Assembly: GCA_003149735.1 (NCBI GenBank)
Contig: QANA01000047.1
Span: 1 to 5,458, forward strand
Length of the DNA stretch: 5,458 bases
Origin: Clostridiales bacterium
GTDB taxonomy: Bacteria; Bacillota_A; Clostridia; Christensenellales; Christensenellaceae
Direction of reading: 5' to 3'
A program made the position numbers and the translations under genes. Within the stretch, counting starts at the first letter, position 1. The number at the start of each line of letters is the position of its first letter. The notes beneath the pieces are model-generated. The model searched no databases. It was given only the letters and a program-made list of their open reading frames with translations, and was not told where the DNA came from. Shown here in pieces: positions 1 through 5,458 of this stretch.

Positions 1-42
1 TGCAAAAAAAGCTTCCAAATTAGTAAGGGAAAGTTTTTTCAT
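1..42 (-). CDS. Start of next operon gene, first 14 codons only; possibly FlxB/AsrA-like
   Basis: An ATG at 40-42 shares its A with the TAA stop of the preceding gene, and an AGGGAGG site (52-58) lies 9 nt upstream, so a new gene almost certainly begins here and leaves the window on the left. The visible peptide is MKKLSLTNLEAFFA, 14 residues with no diagnostic motif. In Hdr-Flx clusters the genes expected here are the second dicluster protein FlxB, which resembles anaerobic sulfite reductase subunit A, and then the FAD/NAD-binding FlxA. A short K-L-S-x-x-x-L-x-x-F-F start is compatible with AsrA/FlxB-type N termini, but this is weak evidence. The product should be treated as unassigned until the neighbouring sequence is read. 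Confidence 0.6.
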   Translation of the reverse strand, partial: MKKLSLTNLEAFFA

Positions 43-1016
43 TAGTGATTGCCTCCCTTTTCATAAACAATACTCGGCTCAACGTCCTCAGTATTATAGA
101 TATTAAGCGGCGCTCTCGTCTCCGTGTCAGCACCTGCCTGATATTCACCATAGAATTCATTGATATCTTTGATGAACTTACGATTGAGTAAATGCAAAGG
201 AATATTTTGCGGACATACTCTGGAGCATTCTCCACAGTCAGTACAACGACCAGCTACATGGAAAGCCCGAATAATATGAAACATATTTTCTTCGAAGCTA
301 TCTGCTGCAGCTTTGTTGGAAATTCCAGATTTCGGGTTATCAAACACACAGTTTTCACAAGAACAAGCTGGGCAGACATTGCGGCAGGCATTGCAACGAA
401 TGCATCTGGATAATTCTCCCCTCCAGAAAGCAAAACGCTCATCCGCTGTCATCGCTTCTAGTTTTTCAACCATATCAAAACGGTTGCTATCCAGCACTTC
501 CCCATCTTCGCCAATCAACTCATCATAGATCACATGCTTTTTGCTCTTGCAATTTACGCAACGTTCTGCCAAAGCTTCTGTTTTAGCAACCTTCTGATCG
601 CCGTACAGCGTATGTACTATATAGTTGTCAGCCTCTGCTTCAATTCCGAGTATTCCGCGGATTCCCAGAGCTTTCAGTTTATCCGCATCCACTTTTCCTT
701 CGCAGGGAATTCCTACAACATAAACATTTTCTCTCCAGATGCGATGTTCCTTCAGTAACTGATTAAAACTATAGGTGTCGCAGGGTTTCAGGAAAACCAA
801 TATTTTTCCTTCTTTTCTTGACTCCCGAATCAAATACTTTGAAAGATTGTTTGCACAAAAATCATCATATACAAATTCTGCATCAATCTCCTCTGCCGTA
901 GCAAACACAGCAGGTGTTATATCATAAGCAAATTCTCCGGCTTTCCACCCTAGTACACGATTGACAGTTCCGTTCTGCAACAGTGTTTTTGCTTTTTCAG
1001 CTATCATTCTTTGCAT
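42..1016 (-). CDS. 4Fe-4S dicluster protein, probable FlxC-like subunit of an Hdr-Flx complex
   Basis: This 324-residue protein probably relays electrons between an NAD(P)-binding input subunit and the MvhD-like adaptor. The N-terminal half has no cluster motif but contains VFLKPCDTYSF (C79) and VGIPCEGKVD (C105), reminiscent of FrhB/FdhB-type beta subunits, where a K-P-C-D element is common. Residues 153 and 156 form a CVNC pair. The C-terminal part has two canonical [4Fe-4S] motifs, C205/C208/C211/C215-P and C258/C261/C264/C268-P, with extra cysteines C218, C220 and C223 between them. No signal peptide or membrane segment is seen, so it is cytoplasmic. The ATG at 1016 has GGAGG 7 nt upstream (1024-1028). 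An in-frame ATG at 1007 would be 16 nt from that site and is less likely. It overlaps the preceding gene by 13 nt and shares one base with the next start. The Fe-S character is certain; the FlxC label rests on gene order and overall pattern. Confidence 0.75.
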   Translation of the reverse strand: MQRMIAEKAKTLLQNGTVNRVLGWKAGEFAYDITPAVFATAEEIDAEFVYDDFCANNLSKYLIRESRKEGKILVFLKPCDTYSFNQLLKEHRIWRENVYVVGIPCEGKVDADKLKALGIRGILGIEAEADNYIVHTLYGDQKVAKTEALAERCVNCKSKKHVIYDELIGEDGEVLDSNRFDMVEKLEAMTADERFAFWRGELSRCIRCNACRNVCPACSCENCVFDNPKSGISNKAAADSFEENMFHIIRAFHVAGRCTDCGECSRVCPQNIPLHLLNRKFIKDINEFYGEYQAGADTETRAPLNIYNTEDVEPSIVYEKGGNH

Positions 1017-1447
1017 CTCAGATCCTCCAATCTCTTATTTTCACCCAATTTTGTGATCGTTTCTACAAAATCATTCATTGTTGCTGCAAACTTTGCACCT
1101 TCTGCTGCGGAAACCCATTCCACTCTGGTTCTTTCCTTCTCTATACCAAGATAATCCAGCATCGAGAATAACAATGTCATTCTTCTTCTAGCATAATAAT
1201 TACCGCTAGTATAATGACAATCGCCAGGATGGCAACCGCAAAGAATCACACCATCTGCTCCGCGCTGAAAAGCGCGCAGAATAAACATCGGATTTACTCT
1301 GCAAGAGCAAGGAACTCGAATAATTTTAACATCGCTCGGATAATTCAGGCGATTGGTTCCTGCCAAATCTGCTCCGGCATAGGAGCACCAGTTACAGCAG
1401 AAAGCAACTATTTTCGGCCTAAACTCTTTATTCTCACTTACTTGCAT
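1004..1447 (-). CDS. MvhD/FlxD-like [2Fe-2S] electron-transfer subunit (hydrogenase iron-sulfur subunit family)
   Basis: MvhD-type proteins pass electrons from an input module (hydrogenase, formate dehydrogenase, MetFV or Flx) to HdrA through a [2Fe-2S] cluster. The 147 residues match the family length of about 140. Visible signatures are CCNWCSYAGAD (C17, C18, C21), VPCSCRVNP (C47, C49) and the ILCGCHPGDCHY block (C70, C72, C77), followed by a basic RRR at 87-89. The ATG at 1447 lies inside the last codons of hdrA, giving a 10-nt overlap, with GGAGG at 1458-1462 about 10 nt upstream. A nearer ATG at 1452-1454 is out of frame. The tail overlaps the next gene by 13 nt. Being directly after hdrA and before a dicluster ferredoxin-like gene fits FlxD of Hdr-Flx clusters. 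The family call is secure; whether the partner is Flx or something else depends on genes beyond the left edge. Confidence 0.93.
   Translation of the reverse strand: MQVSENKEFRPKIVAFCCNWCSYAGADLAGTNRLNYPSDVKIIRVPCSCRVNPMFILRAFQRGADGVILCGCHPGDCHYTSGNYYARRRMTLLFSMLDYLGIEKERTRVEWVSAAEGAKFAATMNDFVETITKLGENKRLEDLRCKE
1024..1028 (-). promoter_or_regulatory. Ribosome binding site for the FlxC-like gene
   Basis: GGAGG on the minus strand lies 7 nt before the ATG at 1016 and inside the last codons of the mvhD-like gene. It favours 1016 over the in-frame ATG at 1007, and implies that the two overlapping genes are translationally coupled. Confidence 0.75.
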
Positions 1448-3429
1448 ATCGCATCAACCTCCGCCATAATCTGGCTGTTAGAGAATCCTTTCAAATCCAT
1501 CGCTCCAGAGGGGCAGGCTACCGTGCAGGCTCCGCATCCCTGGCAAACCGCTTCATTCACCACCGCTACTCTGCGAATTGCTACCGTACGATCGGGCATA
1601 CGGAACTCTTTATCCACATAAGTAATTGCTCCATAAGGGCATACTTTTTCGCAGGAAGAGCAGCCGTTACACATCATCTCATCAGAGTGAGCCACGCAGG
1701 GGTTACCAGTCAAGGTATCCTTAGCCAATAGTCCAATAACCTTGGCAGCTGCTGCTCCGGCCTGAGAAACCGTTTCCGGAATATCTTTGGGGCCCTGGCA
1801 GGCACCCGAAAGGAAAATACCTGCAGTGGGGCTTTCCACCGGGCGAAGCTTGGGGTGTGCTTCAGTAAAGAAATCATTCGTATCCATACTGGCTGTAAGC
1901 ATGGTAGCTAACGGACGGGCACTCTTATCAGGTTCAATTGCCGTTGCTAATACCACCATGTCCGCATCAATATGAAGCTGTTCATTAGAAATCAGATCAG
2001 AAGCCTGAACCATCAGTTTTCCATCTGCCTTAGGAGCAACTTTACCAACCATTCCTTTTATGTAATGTACTCCATATTCCTCTGCCGCTCTACGATAGAA
2101 TTCATCAAAGTTCTTCCCGGGCGTACGGACATCAATATAAAATACATATACATCTGTATCCGGATATTTTTCTCTGGTCAGCATGGCATGCTTTGCCGTA
2201 TACATGCAGCAAATTTTAGAGCAATAAGGCTTACCGCAGCCAGAAACATCTCTGCTGCCAACACACTGGACAAAAACAATTGTGTGCGGATGTTTTCCAT
2301 CAGAAGGACGCAAAAGTTGACCGCTGGTAGGGCCGGCTGCATTGGTAATTCTCTCAAACTCCAAAGAGGTTATAACATCTGGGCTCTGAGCATATGCATA
2401 CTCATCAAAATTATCCAATTTAATCGGATTAAATCCAGTTGCTACCACAATTGCACCATAACGCTCTTCGATCAATTCATCTTTCTGTGTATAATCAATA
2501 GCTCCAGCAGTGCAAACCTTAGAACACAAACCACATTTACCAGTGGTCAATTTTGTACAATAATTTGCATCAATGGTAGCTACTTTCGGCACGGCCTGAG
2601 CAAAAGGAATATAAATAGCCCTGCGCTTATTCATACCCAGGTTGAACTCATTCGGTACATTTTTCTGAGGGCATTTCTCCGTGCATAATCCGCAGCCGGT
2701 GCAAACACTTTCGTTGACATAGCGAGCCTTTTTCTTAATAGTAACGGTGAAATTACCCACAAAACCTTTAACTGCTTCCACTTCACTATAAGAATAAATC
2801 TTTATCTTTTCGTGCTGTGCAACATCCACCATTTTAGGAGTCAAAATGCAGGCTGCACAGTCCAACGTGGGGAAGGTCTTGTCCAGCTGCGACATCTTGC
2901 CACCAATAGTGGGTGATTTTTCTACAATATCCACCTCAAACCCAGCATCGGCAATATCCAAAGCCGTTTGAATGCCAGCTATACCGCCGCCAATTACCAG
3001 AGCGCGCTTTACAACCGGGCTTTCACTTGCAGTCAACGGTGCGTTTAAATGCACTTTAGCAATTGCAGCTTTTCCTAAAATAATGGCCTTTTCAGTAGCA
3101 GTTGCCATCTCCTTATGAATCCAGGAACATTGCTCACGAATATTTGCAATTTCTACCATATAGGGATTCAATCCCGCAGCTTTTGCCGTTTTGCGGAAAG
3201 TTGCTTCGTGCATACGTGGAGAACAAGAGCAAATCACAATACCGCCCAGATTGTGTTCCTTAATCGCATCTTTAATAATGTTCTGTCCGGCTTCAGAGCA
3301 CATATATTGATAATTTGTTGAAAAGACAACGCCCGGCTCATGGCTTAACGCTTCTGAAACAGCGGCGACATCTACTGTAGCAGCAATGTTACTGCCACAC
3401 CAACATACAAATACGCCTATTCTTTGCAT
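1438..3429 (-). CDS. hdrA: Heterodisulfide reductase subunit A-like FAD/iron-sulfur protein (bifurcating subunit)
   Basis: HdrA binds FAD and is the proposed site of electron bifurcation between ferredoxin and the HdrBC branch. The 663 residues match full-length methanogen-type HdrA (about 650-670). They are too long for the short sHdrA type and show no fusion. The order of parts is: an N-terminal domain with CWCG (C9, C11), C44 and the CSCSPRMHE block (C67, C69); an FAD-binding GGGIAG at 147-152; the LDKTFPTLDCAACILTPKM block at 182-200; an inserted ferredoxin domain with C243/C246/C249/C253 and C291/C299/C302/C306; a thioredoxin-reductase-like part with CVGSRD at 389-394 and YCSKICCMYTAKHA at 402-415; and a C-terminal ferredoxin with C587/C590/C593/C597 and C629/C632/C635/C639. 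The position that is selenocysteine in some methanogen HdrA proteins appears to be cysteine here. The ATG at 3429 has GGAGG 7 nt upstream (3437-3441), 12 nt after hdrC. The 3' end overlaps mvhD by 10 nt. Family very secure; bifurcation inferred from homologues. Confidence 0.95.
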   Translation of the reverse strand: MQRIGVFVCWCGSNIAATVDVAAVSEALSHEPGVVFSTNYQYMCSEAGQNIIKDAIKEHNLGGIVICSCSPRMHEATFRKTAKAAGLNPYMVEIANIREQCSWIHKEMATATEKAIILGKAAIAKVHLNAPLTASESPVVKRALVIGGGIAGIQTALDIADAGFEVDIVEKSPTIGGKMSQLDKTFPTLDCAACILTPKMVDVAQHEKIKIYSYSEVEAVKGFVGNFTVTIKKKARYVNESVCTGCGLCTEKCPQKNVPNEFNLGMNKRRAIYIPFAQAVPKVATIDANYCTKLTTGKCGLCSKVCTAGAIDYTQKDELIEERYGAIVVATGFNPIKLDNFDEYAYAQSPDVITSLEFERITNAAGPTSGQLLRPSDGKHPHTIVFVQCVGSRDVSGCGKPYCSKICCMYTAKHAMLTREKYPDTDVYVFYIDVRTPGKNFDEFYRRAAEEYGVHYIKGMVGKVAPKADGKLMVQASDLISNEQLHIDADMVVLATAIEPDKSARPLATMLTASMDTNDFFTEAHPKLRPVESPTAGIFLSGACQGPKDIPETVSQAGAAAAKVIGLLAKDTLTGNPCVAHSDEMMCNGCSSCEKVCPYGAITYVDKEFRMPDRTVAIRRVAVVNEAVCQGCGACTVACPSGAMDLKGFSNSQIMAEVDAICK
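1458..1462 (-). promoter_or_regulatory. Ribosome binding site for the mvhD-like gene
   Basis: GGAGG on the minus strand lies within the 3' end of hdrA, 10 nt before the ATG at 1447. An ATG only 3 nt from the site (1452-1454) is in another frame and would not give the conserved protein, so 1447 is the start despite the slightly long spacing. Confidence 0.65.
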
Positions 3430-3441
3430 TGTAATTCCTCC

Positions 3442-3831
3442 TTACTTGCTGTACTTACGGAATGCGCTTACAATCGCCTGCTGCGGAAGATCTTCATCCA
3501 ACAACTCCGGAATTTGATTAGGTTTCAGGTGATTCTCTCCCTGCCGACGAATCACTTCCAAGCGAATTGCTTCCACTATCTTCGCAGGTTCCACCCCTCT
3601 GGGGCAGCGTTCTACACAGGCAAAGCAGGAAAGACATTTATAAATCGATTTTGAACGGAGTAACGGCTCGATTTCCCCTTTCTCCACCATATATACAAAC
3701 TGGTGAGGATGATATTCCATTTCATCATAGGAAGGACAGGTGCCGGAGCACTTTCCGCATTTCATGCATTTCAATACATTGACACCACTTACTCGGAGAA
3801 TCCGTTCTTTCTGCTTTTCTTTATTTTCCAT
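3442..3831 (-). CDS. hdrC: Heterodisulfide reductase subunit C-like ferredoxin, 2x[4Fe-4S]
   Basis: HdrC carries electrons from HdrA to the catalytic HdrB. The 129-residue protein has two classic cluster motifs: C22-x2-C25-x2-C28-x3-C32-P and C66-x2-C69-x2-C72-x3-C76-P. No membrane segment is visible, so this is the soluble HdrC type and not the membrane cytochrome-linked one. The open frame extends upstream to an ATG at 3909, but that would overlap hdrB by 77 nt and add 26 residues of shadow sequence. The ATG at 3831 is preferred because AAGGGGG lies 6 nt before it (3838-3844) and it sits 1 nt after the hdrB stop. The protein is shorter than many HdrC subunits (commonly about 180 residues), and the C-terminal tail after the second cluster is brief. 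It ends with PQQAIVSAFRKYSK and TAA, with no sign of a frameshift. The gene is flanked by hdrB and hdrA, which supports a B-C-A complex. Confidence 0.9.
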   Translation of the reverse strand: MENKEKQKERILRVSGVNVLKCMKCGKCSGTCPSYDEMEYHPHQFVYMVEKGEIEPLLRSKSIYKCLSCFACVERCPRGVEPAKIVEAIRLEVIRRQGENHLKPNQIPELLDEDLPQQAIVSAFRKYSK

Positions 3832-3832
3832 T

Positions 3833-4621
3833 TCAATCCCCCTTGACTCCCAATGCTTCTGCCAATAATTCTGTAAAGTAAACAACCGATACATCATATT
3901 CCGTTGCATTCTTTTTCAGATTATATAGGCAAAGCGGGCAAGCAGTGATCATCAAATCTGCGCCAAAATCTTTTGCACTACCCATTACGGTATTGCTCTT
4001 TTTCTGTGCCAAAGCTCTATCTTCCATTGTCAGATATCCGCCACAGCATTCATTGCGATATGGGTAAAGCACCGGCTCTGCACCCATTGCCCGAATAAGG
4101 TCTTCCATAATCCGGGGATTTTCAGGGTTGTCCATTTGTAAAACTTTACCGGGGCGCAGCAAAAGACATCCATAATATGCCGCAACCTTTTTCCCTTTTA
4201 AGGGATTCACAACTTTTTTTGCCACCTCATCAAAGCCAATACGATCGCGCAGAACTTCCAAATAATGGATTACATTAGTTTCTCCGTGATATGGTTCTTC
4301 CAATTTCAAGTAATTATTGGCTTCCATGATTATGTTTTCGTTTTGCTGCATATCATGATTCACTTGTTTTAAAACATTGTGGCAGGCAGAGCAGAGTGTG
4401 ACCAGATCATTTCCCAAATCTCTCGCAGAAGCCAGTGCCCGCACAGAAGAAAGCTTCGTCGCAGTCTCATCTGTAGCCATCGGATAAGTTCCGCCACAGC
4501 ACTGCCATTCCGGAAGCTCCGCCAATTCAAAACCAAGTACTTCTGCACATTTATATGCATATCGGTTCAGGTCTTTGGCTTTTGTTTTCAGTGTACAACC
4601 GGGATAATAGCTAAAAGTCAT
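3833..4621 (-). CDS. hdrB: Heterodisulfide reductase subunit B-like protein (two CCG domains)
   Basis: HdrB is the catalytic subunit of cytoplasmic heterodisulfide reductases. In methanogens it cleaves CoM-S-S-CoB on two non-cubane [4Fe-4S] clusters. The 262-residue protein has both cysteine-rich CCG domains complete: C9, C41-C42-G, C77 and C80 in the first, and C152, C192-C193-G, C228 and C231 in the second. No key ligand is missing. The length is close to HdrB alone, with no HdrC or flavoprotein fusion. The ATG at 4621 has a GAGGAG site about 10 nt upstream (4632-4637). The N terminus begins right at the family's YYPGC motif, so an earlier start is unlikely. The gene lies 36 nt after fumC and 1 nt before hdrC. 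Bacteria normally lack coenzymes M and B, so the physiological acceptor is unknown; DsrC-like proteins or other disulfides are proposed for bacterial homologues. The family call is secure, the substrate is not. Confidence 0.93.
   Translation of the reverse strand: MTFSYYPGCTLKTKAKDLNRYAYKCAEVLGFELAELPEWQCCGGTYPMATDETATKLSSVRALASARDLGNDLVTLCSACHNVLKQVNHDMQQNENIIMEANNYLKLEEPYHGETNVIHYLEVLRDRIGFDEVAKKVVNPLKGKKVAAYYGCLLLRPGKVLQMDNPENPRIMEDLIRAMGAEPVLYPYRNECCGGYLTMEDRALAQKKSNTVMGSAKDFGADLMITACPLCLYNLKKNATEYDVSVVYFTELLAEALGVKGD
3838..3844 (-). promoter_or_regulatory. Ribosome binding site that decides the hdrC start
   Basis: AAGGGGG on the minus strand ends 6 nt before the ATG at 3831 and lies inside the last codons of hdrB. 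It supports the 129-residue HdrC over the longer reading from 3909, and suggests translational coupling of hdrC to hdrB. Confidence 0.75.
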
Positions 4622-4657
4622 TGTCTATCTTCTCCTCTATAGATCTGTGTTTCCCTG
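4622..4657 (-). other. fumC-hdrB intergenic gap, no terminator or promoter seen
   Basis: This 36-nt gap is the longest non-coding stretch in the window. It holds the GAGGAG ribosome binding site of hdrB (4632-4637). No G+C-rich hairpin followed by a T run is visible, and there is too little room for a convincing separate promoter. Read-through from fumC into hdrB is therefore the simplest reading. Confidence 0.6.
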
Positions 4658-5458
4658 TCAAACCATTTGCTCAGGATGAAACACCTCATCAAATTTTTCC
4701 GCTGTCAGGAAACCCAACTCTACACAGGCTTCTTTCAAAGAAATGTTATCGTGGAATGCTTTTTTCGCTGTTTTTGCAGCGTTCTCATAACCAATATAAG
4801 GATTGAGTGCCGTTACCAGCATCAAAGAGTGATGCAGATTATAGTGCATTTTTTCACGATTGGCTTGGATACCCACAGCGCAATTATTATTAAATGATAC
4901 AATCGCTTCCGCCAACAATCTTGCCGACTGAAGGAAGTTATAAATACAAACCGGCATGAAAACATTCAATTCAAAGTTGCCCTGTGAAGCTGCCATTCCT
5001 ACTGCGACATCATTACCCATTACCTGTACGGCCACCATTGTTACCGCTTCGCACTGTGTAGGATTCACTTTGCCAGGCATGATTGAAGAACCGGGCTCAT
5101 TTTCCGGAATACGAATCTCACCTAATCCATCTCTGGGGCCGCTGGCCAGCCAACGAACGTCGTTTGCGATCTTCATCATATCTGCAGCCAATGCCTTTAA
5201 TGCACCATGTGCAAAAACCAATTCATCTTTACTGGTCAATGCATGGAACTTATTGGGAGCAGTAACAAAATCTTTACCAGTCAGTTGAGAAACAGCATTG
5301 GCAACCTCTACGTCAAATCCCTTAGGAGCATTCAGACCTGTACCAACTGCCGTACCGCCCAGAGCCAATTCTTTTAACTCAGGCAATGCTATCTGCAACA
5401 GTTTCTTATCTTTCTCCAAAGAACTGCGCCATCCGCTAATCTCCTGAGAGAATTTAAT
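4658..5458 (-). CDS. fumC: Class II fumarate hydratase (fumarase C), C-terminal part, 5' end cut by window edge
   Basis: The enzyme interconverts fumarate and (S)-malate in the cytoplasm as a homotetramer, without an iron-sulfur cluster. The open frame runs to the window edge, leaving 266 visible codons of a family usually about 460 residues long. A TTG at 5419 is an internal Leu codon, not a start, because homologous sequence (QEISGW) continues upstream of it. Visible residues 34-43 read [10 protein letters not shown], followed by the HGALKALA and [14 protein letters not shown] blocks. The superfamily signature [11 protein letters not shown] is at about residues 123-133 and contains the catalytic serine loop. 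The Gly in MPGKVNP followed by TQCEA favours fumarase over aspartase, which usually has MPAKVNP. The C terminus HPEQMV also matches FumC. The catalytic-histidine region (GRTH) would lie outside the window. The stop is TGA, 36 nt before hdrB on the same strand. Family identity is very secure; substrate specificity is inferred from these motifs. Confidence 0.95.
   Translation of the reverse strand: MKFSQEISGWRSSLEKDKKLLQIALPELKELALGGTAVGTGLNAPKGFDVEVANAVSQLTGKDFVTAPNKFHALTSKDELVFAHGALKALAADMMKIANDVRWLASGPRDGLGEIRIPENEPGSSIMPGKVNPTQCEAVTMVAVQVMGNDVAVGMAASQGNFELNVFMPVCIYNFLQSARLLAEAIVSFNNNCAVGIQANREKMHYNLHHSLMLVTALNPYIGYENAAKTAKKAFHDNISLKEACVELGFLTAEKFDEVFHPEQMV

Noticed and set aside
1214..1621. 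A 135-codon plus-strand open frame across the hdrA/mvhD junction
   Set aside because: It is antisense to two clearly conserved iron-sulfur genes and has no family resemblance of its own.
1972..2688. A 238-codon open frame on the plus strand antisense to hdrA
   Set aside because: It lies wholly inside the well-supported hdrA gene. Its translation has no recognisable domain or sensible composition, and it is best explained as a codon-bias shadow.
1006..3429. The same 11-base string (ATTCTTTGCAT on the plus strand) at 1006-1016 and 3419-3429, at two gene starts
   Set aside because: It encodes the shared MQR start followed by an AT-rich codon; two copies of a short coding string at start codons are probably coincidence and not a regulatory repeat.
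4956..5288. A 110-codon plus-strand open frame
   Set aside because: It is antisense to fumC, whose conserved motifs account for the sequence; no independent support.
5417..5419. TTG as the start of a 253-residue fumarase
   Set aside because: The frame stays open to the window edge and the upstream residues (QEISGW) are typical FumC sequence, so the TTG is an internal Leu codon and the gene is cut by the edge, not truncated.
4658..5458. Aspartate ammonia-lyase as an alternative to fumarase
   Set aside because: The signature loop reads [12 protein letters not shown] as in FumC; aspartases usually carry MPAKVNP with a different following sequence.

Overview
The window is gene-dense. All genes lie on the minus strand, so the operon reads from right to left. 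The products are those of a strict anaerobe. Strong GGAGG-type Shine-Dalgarno sites and a moderately AT-rich base composition suggest a bacterium, probably of the Bacillota (Clostridia or Negativicutes type). That placement is inference; there is no taxonomic marker in the window.

In transcription order the layout is: the 3' part of a class II fumarase gene, fumC (5458-4658, cut by the window edge); a gene for a heterodisulfide reductase B-like subunit with two CCG domains (4621-3833); a short HdrC-like 2x[4Fe-4S] protein (3831-3442); a full-length HdrA-like flavin/iron-sulfur protein (3429-1438); an MvhD/FlxD-like [2Fe-2S] electron-transfer protein (1447-1004); a 4Fe-4S dicluster protein that fits FlxC by position and cysteine pattern (1016-42); and the first 14 codons of a further gene (42-1, cut by the edge). 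The last three junctions overlap, the hdrB/hdrC and hdrC/hdrA gaps are 1 and 12 nt, and the fumC/hdrB gap is 36 nt with no visible terminator. One polycistronic transcript is therefore very likely. Its promoter must lie beyond the right edge.

The hdr-mvhD-dicluster block matches the known bacterial Hdr-Flx (FlxABCD-HdrABC) gene clusters, which are proposed to carry out flavin-based electron bifurcation. In that model NADH enters through FlxA, passes through FlxBC and the FlxD [2Fe-2S] adaptor, and reaches the HdrA FAD. There the electrons split between ferredoxin and a disulfide-type acceptor reduced at HdrBC. The NAD-binding FlxA is not in this window, and only its presence to the left would settle Flx versus another HdrABC-MvhD arrangement such as a MetFV-type or hydrogenase-linked complex. 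The most distinctive point is the fumarase gene directly upstream of hdrB in the same apparent transcription unit. It suggests, without proof, that this Hdr complex serves malate/fumarate/succinate metabolism. No RNA genes, mobile elements, CRISPR arrays, repeats or terminators were seen, and there is no gene-free stretch longer than 36 bases.
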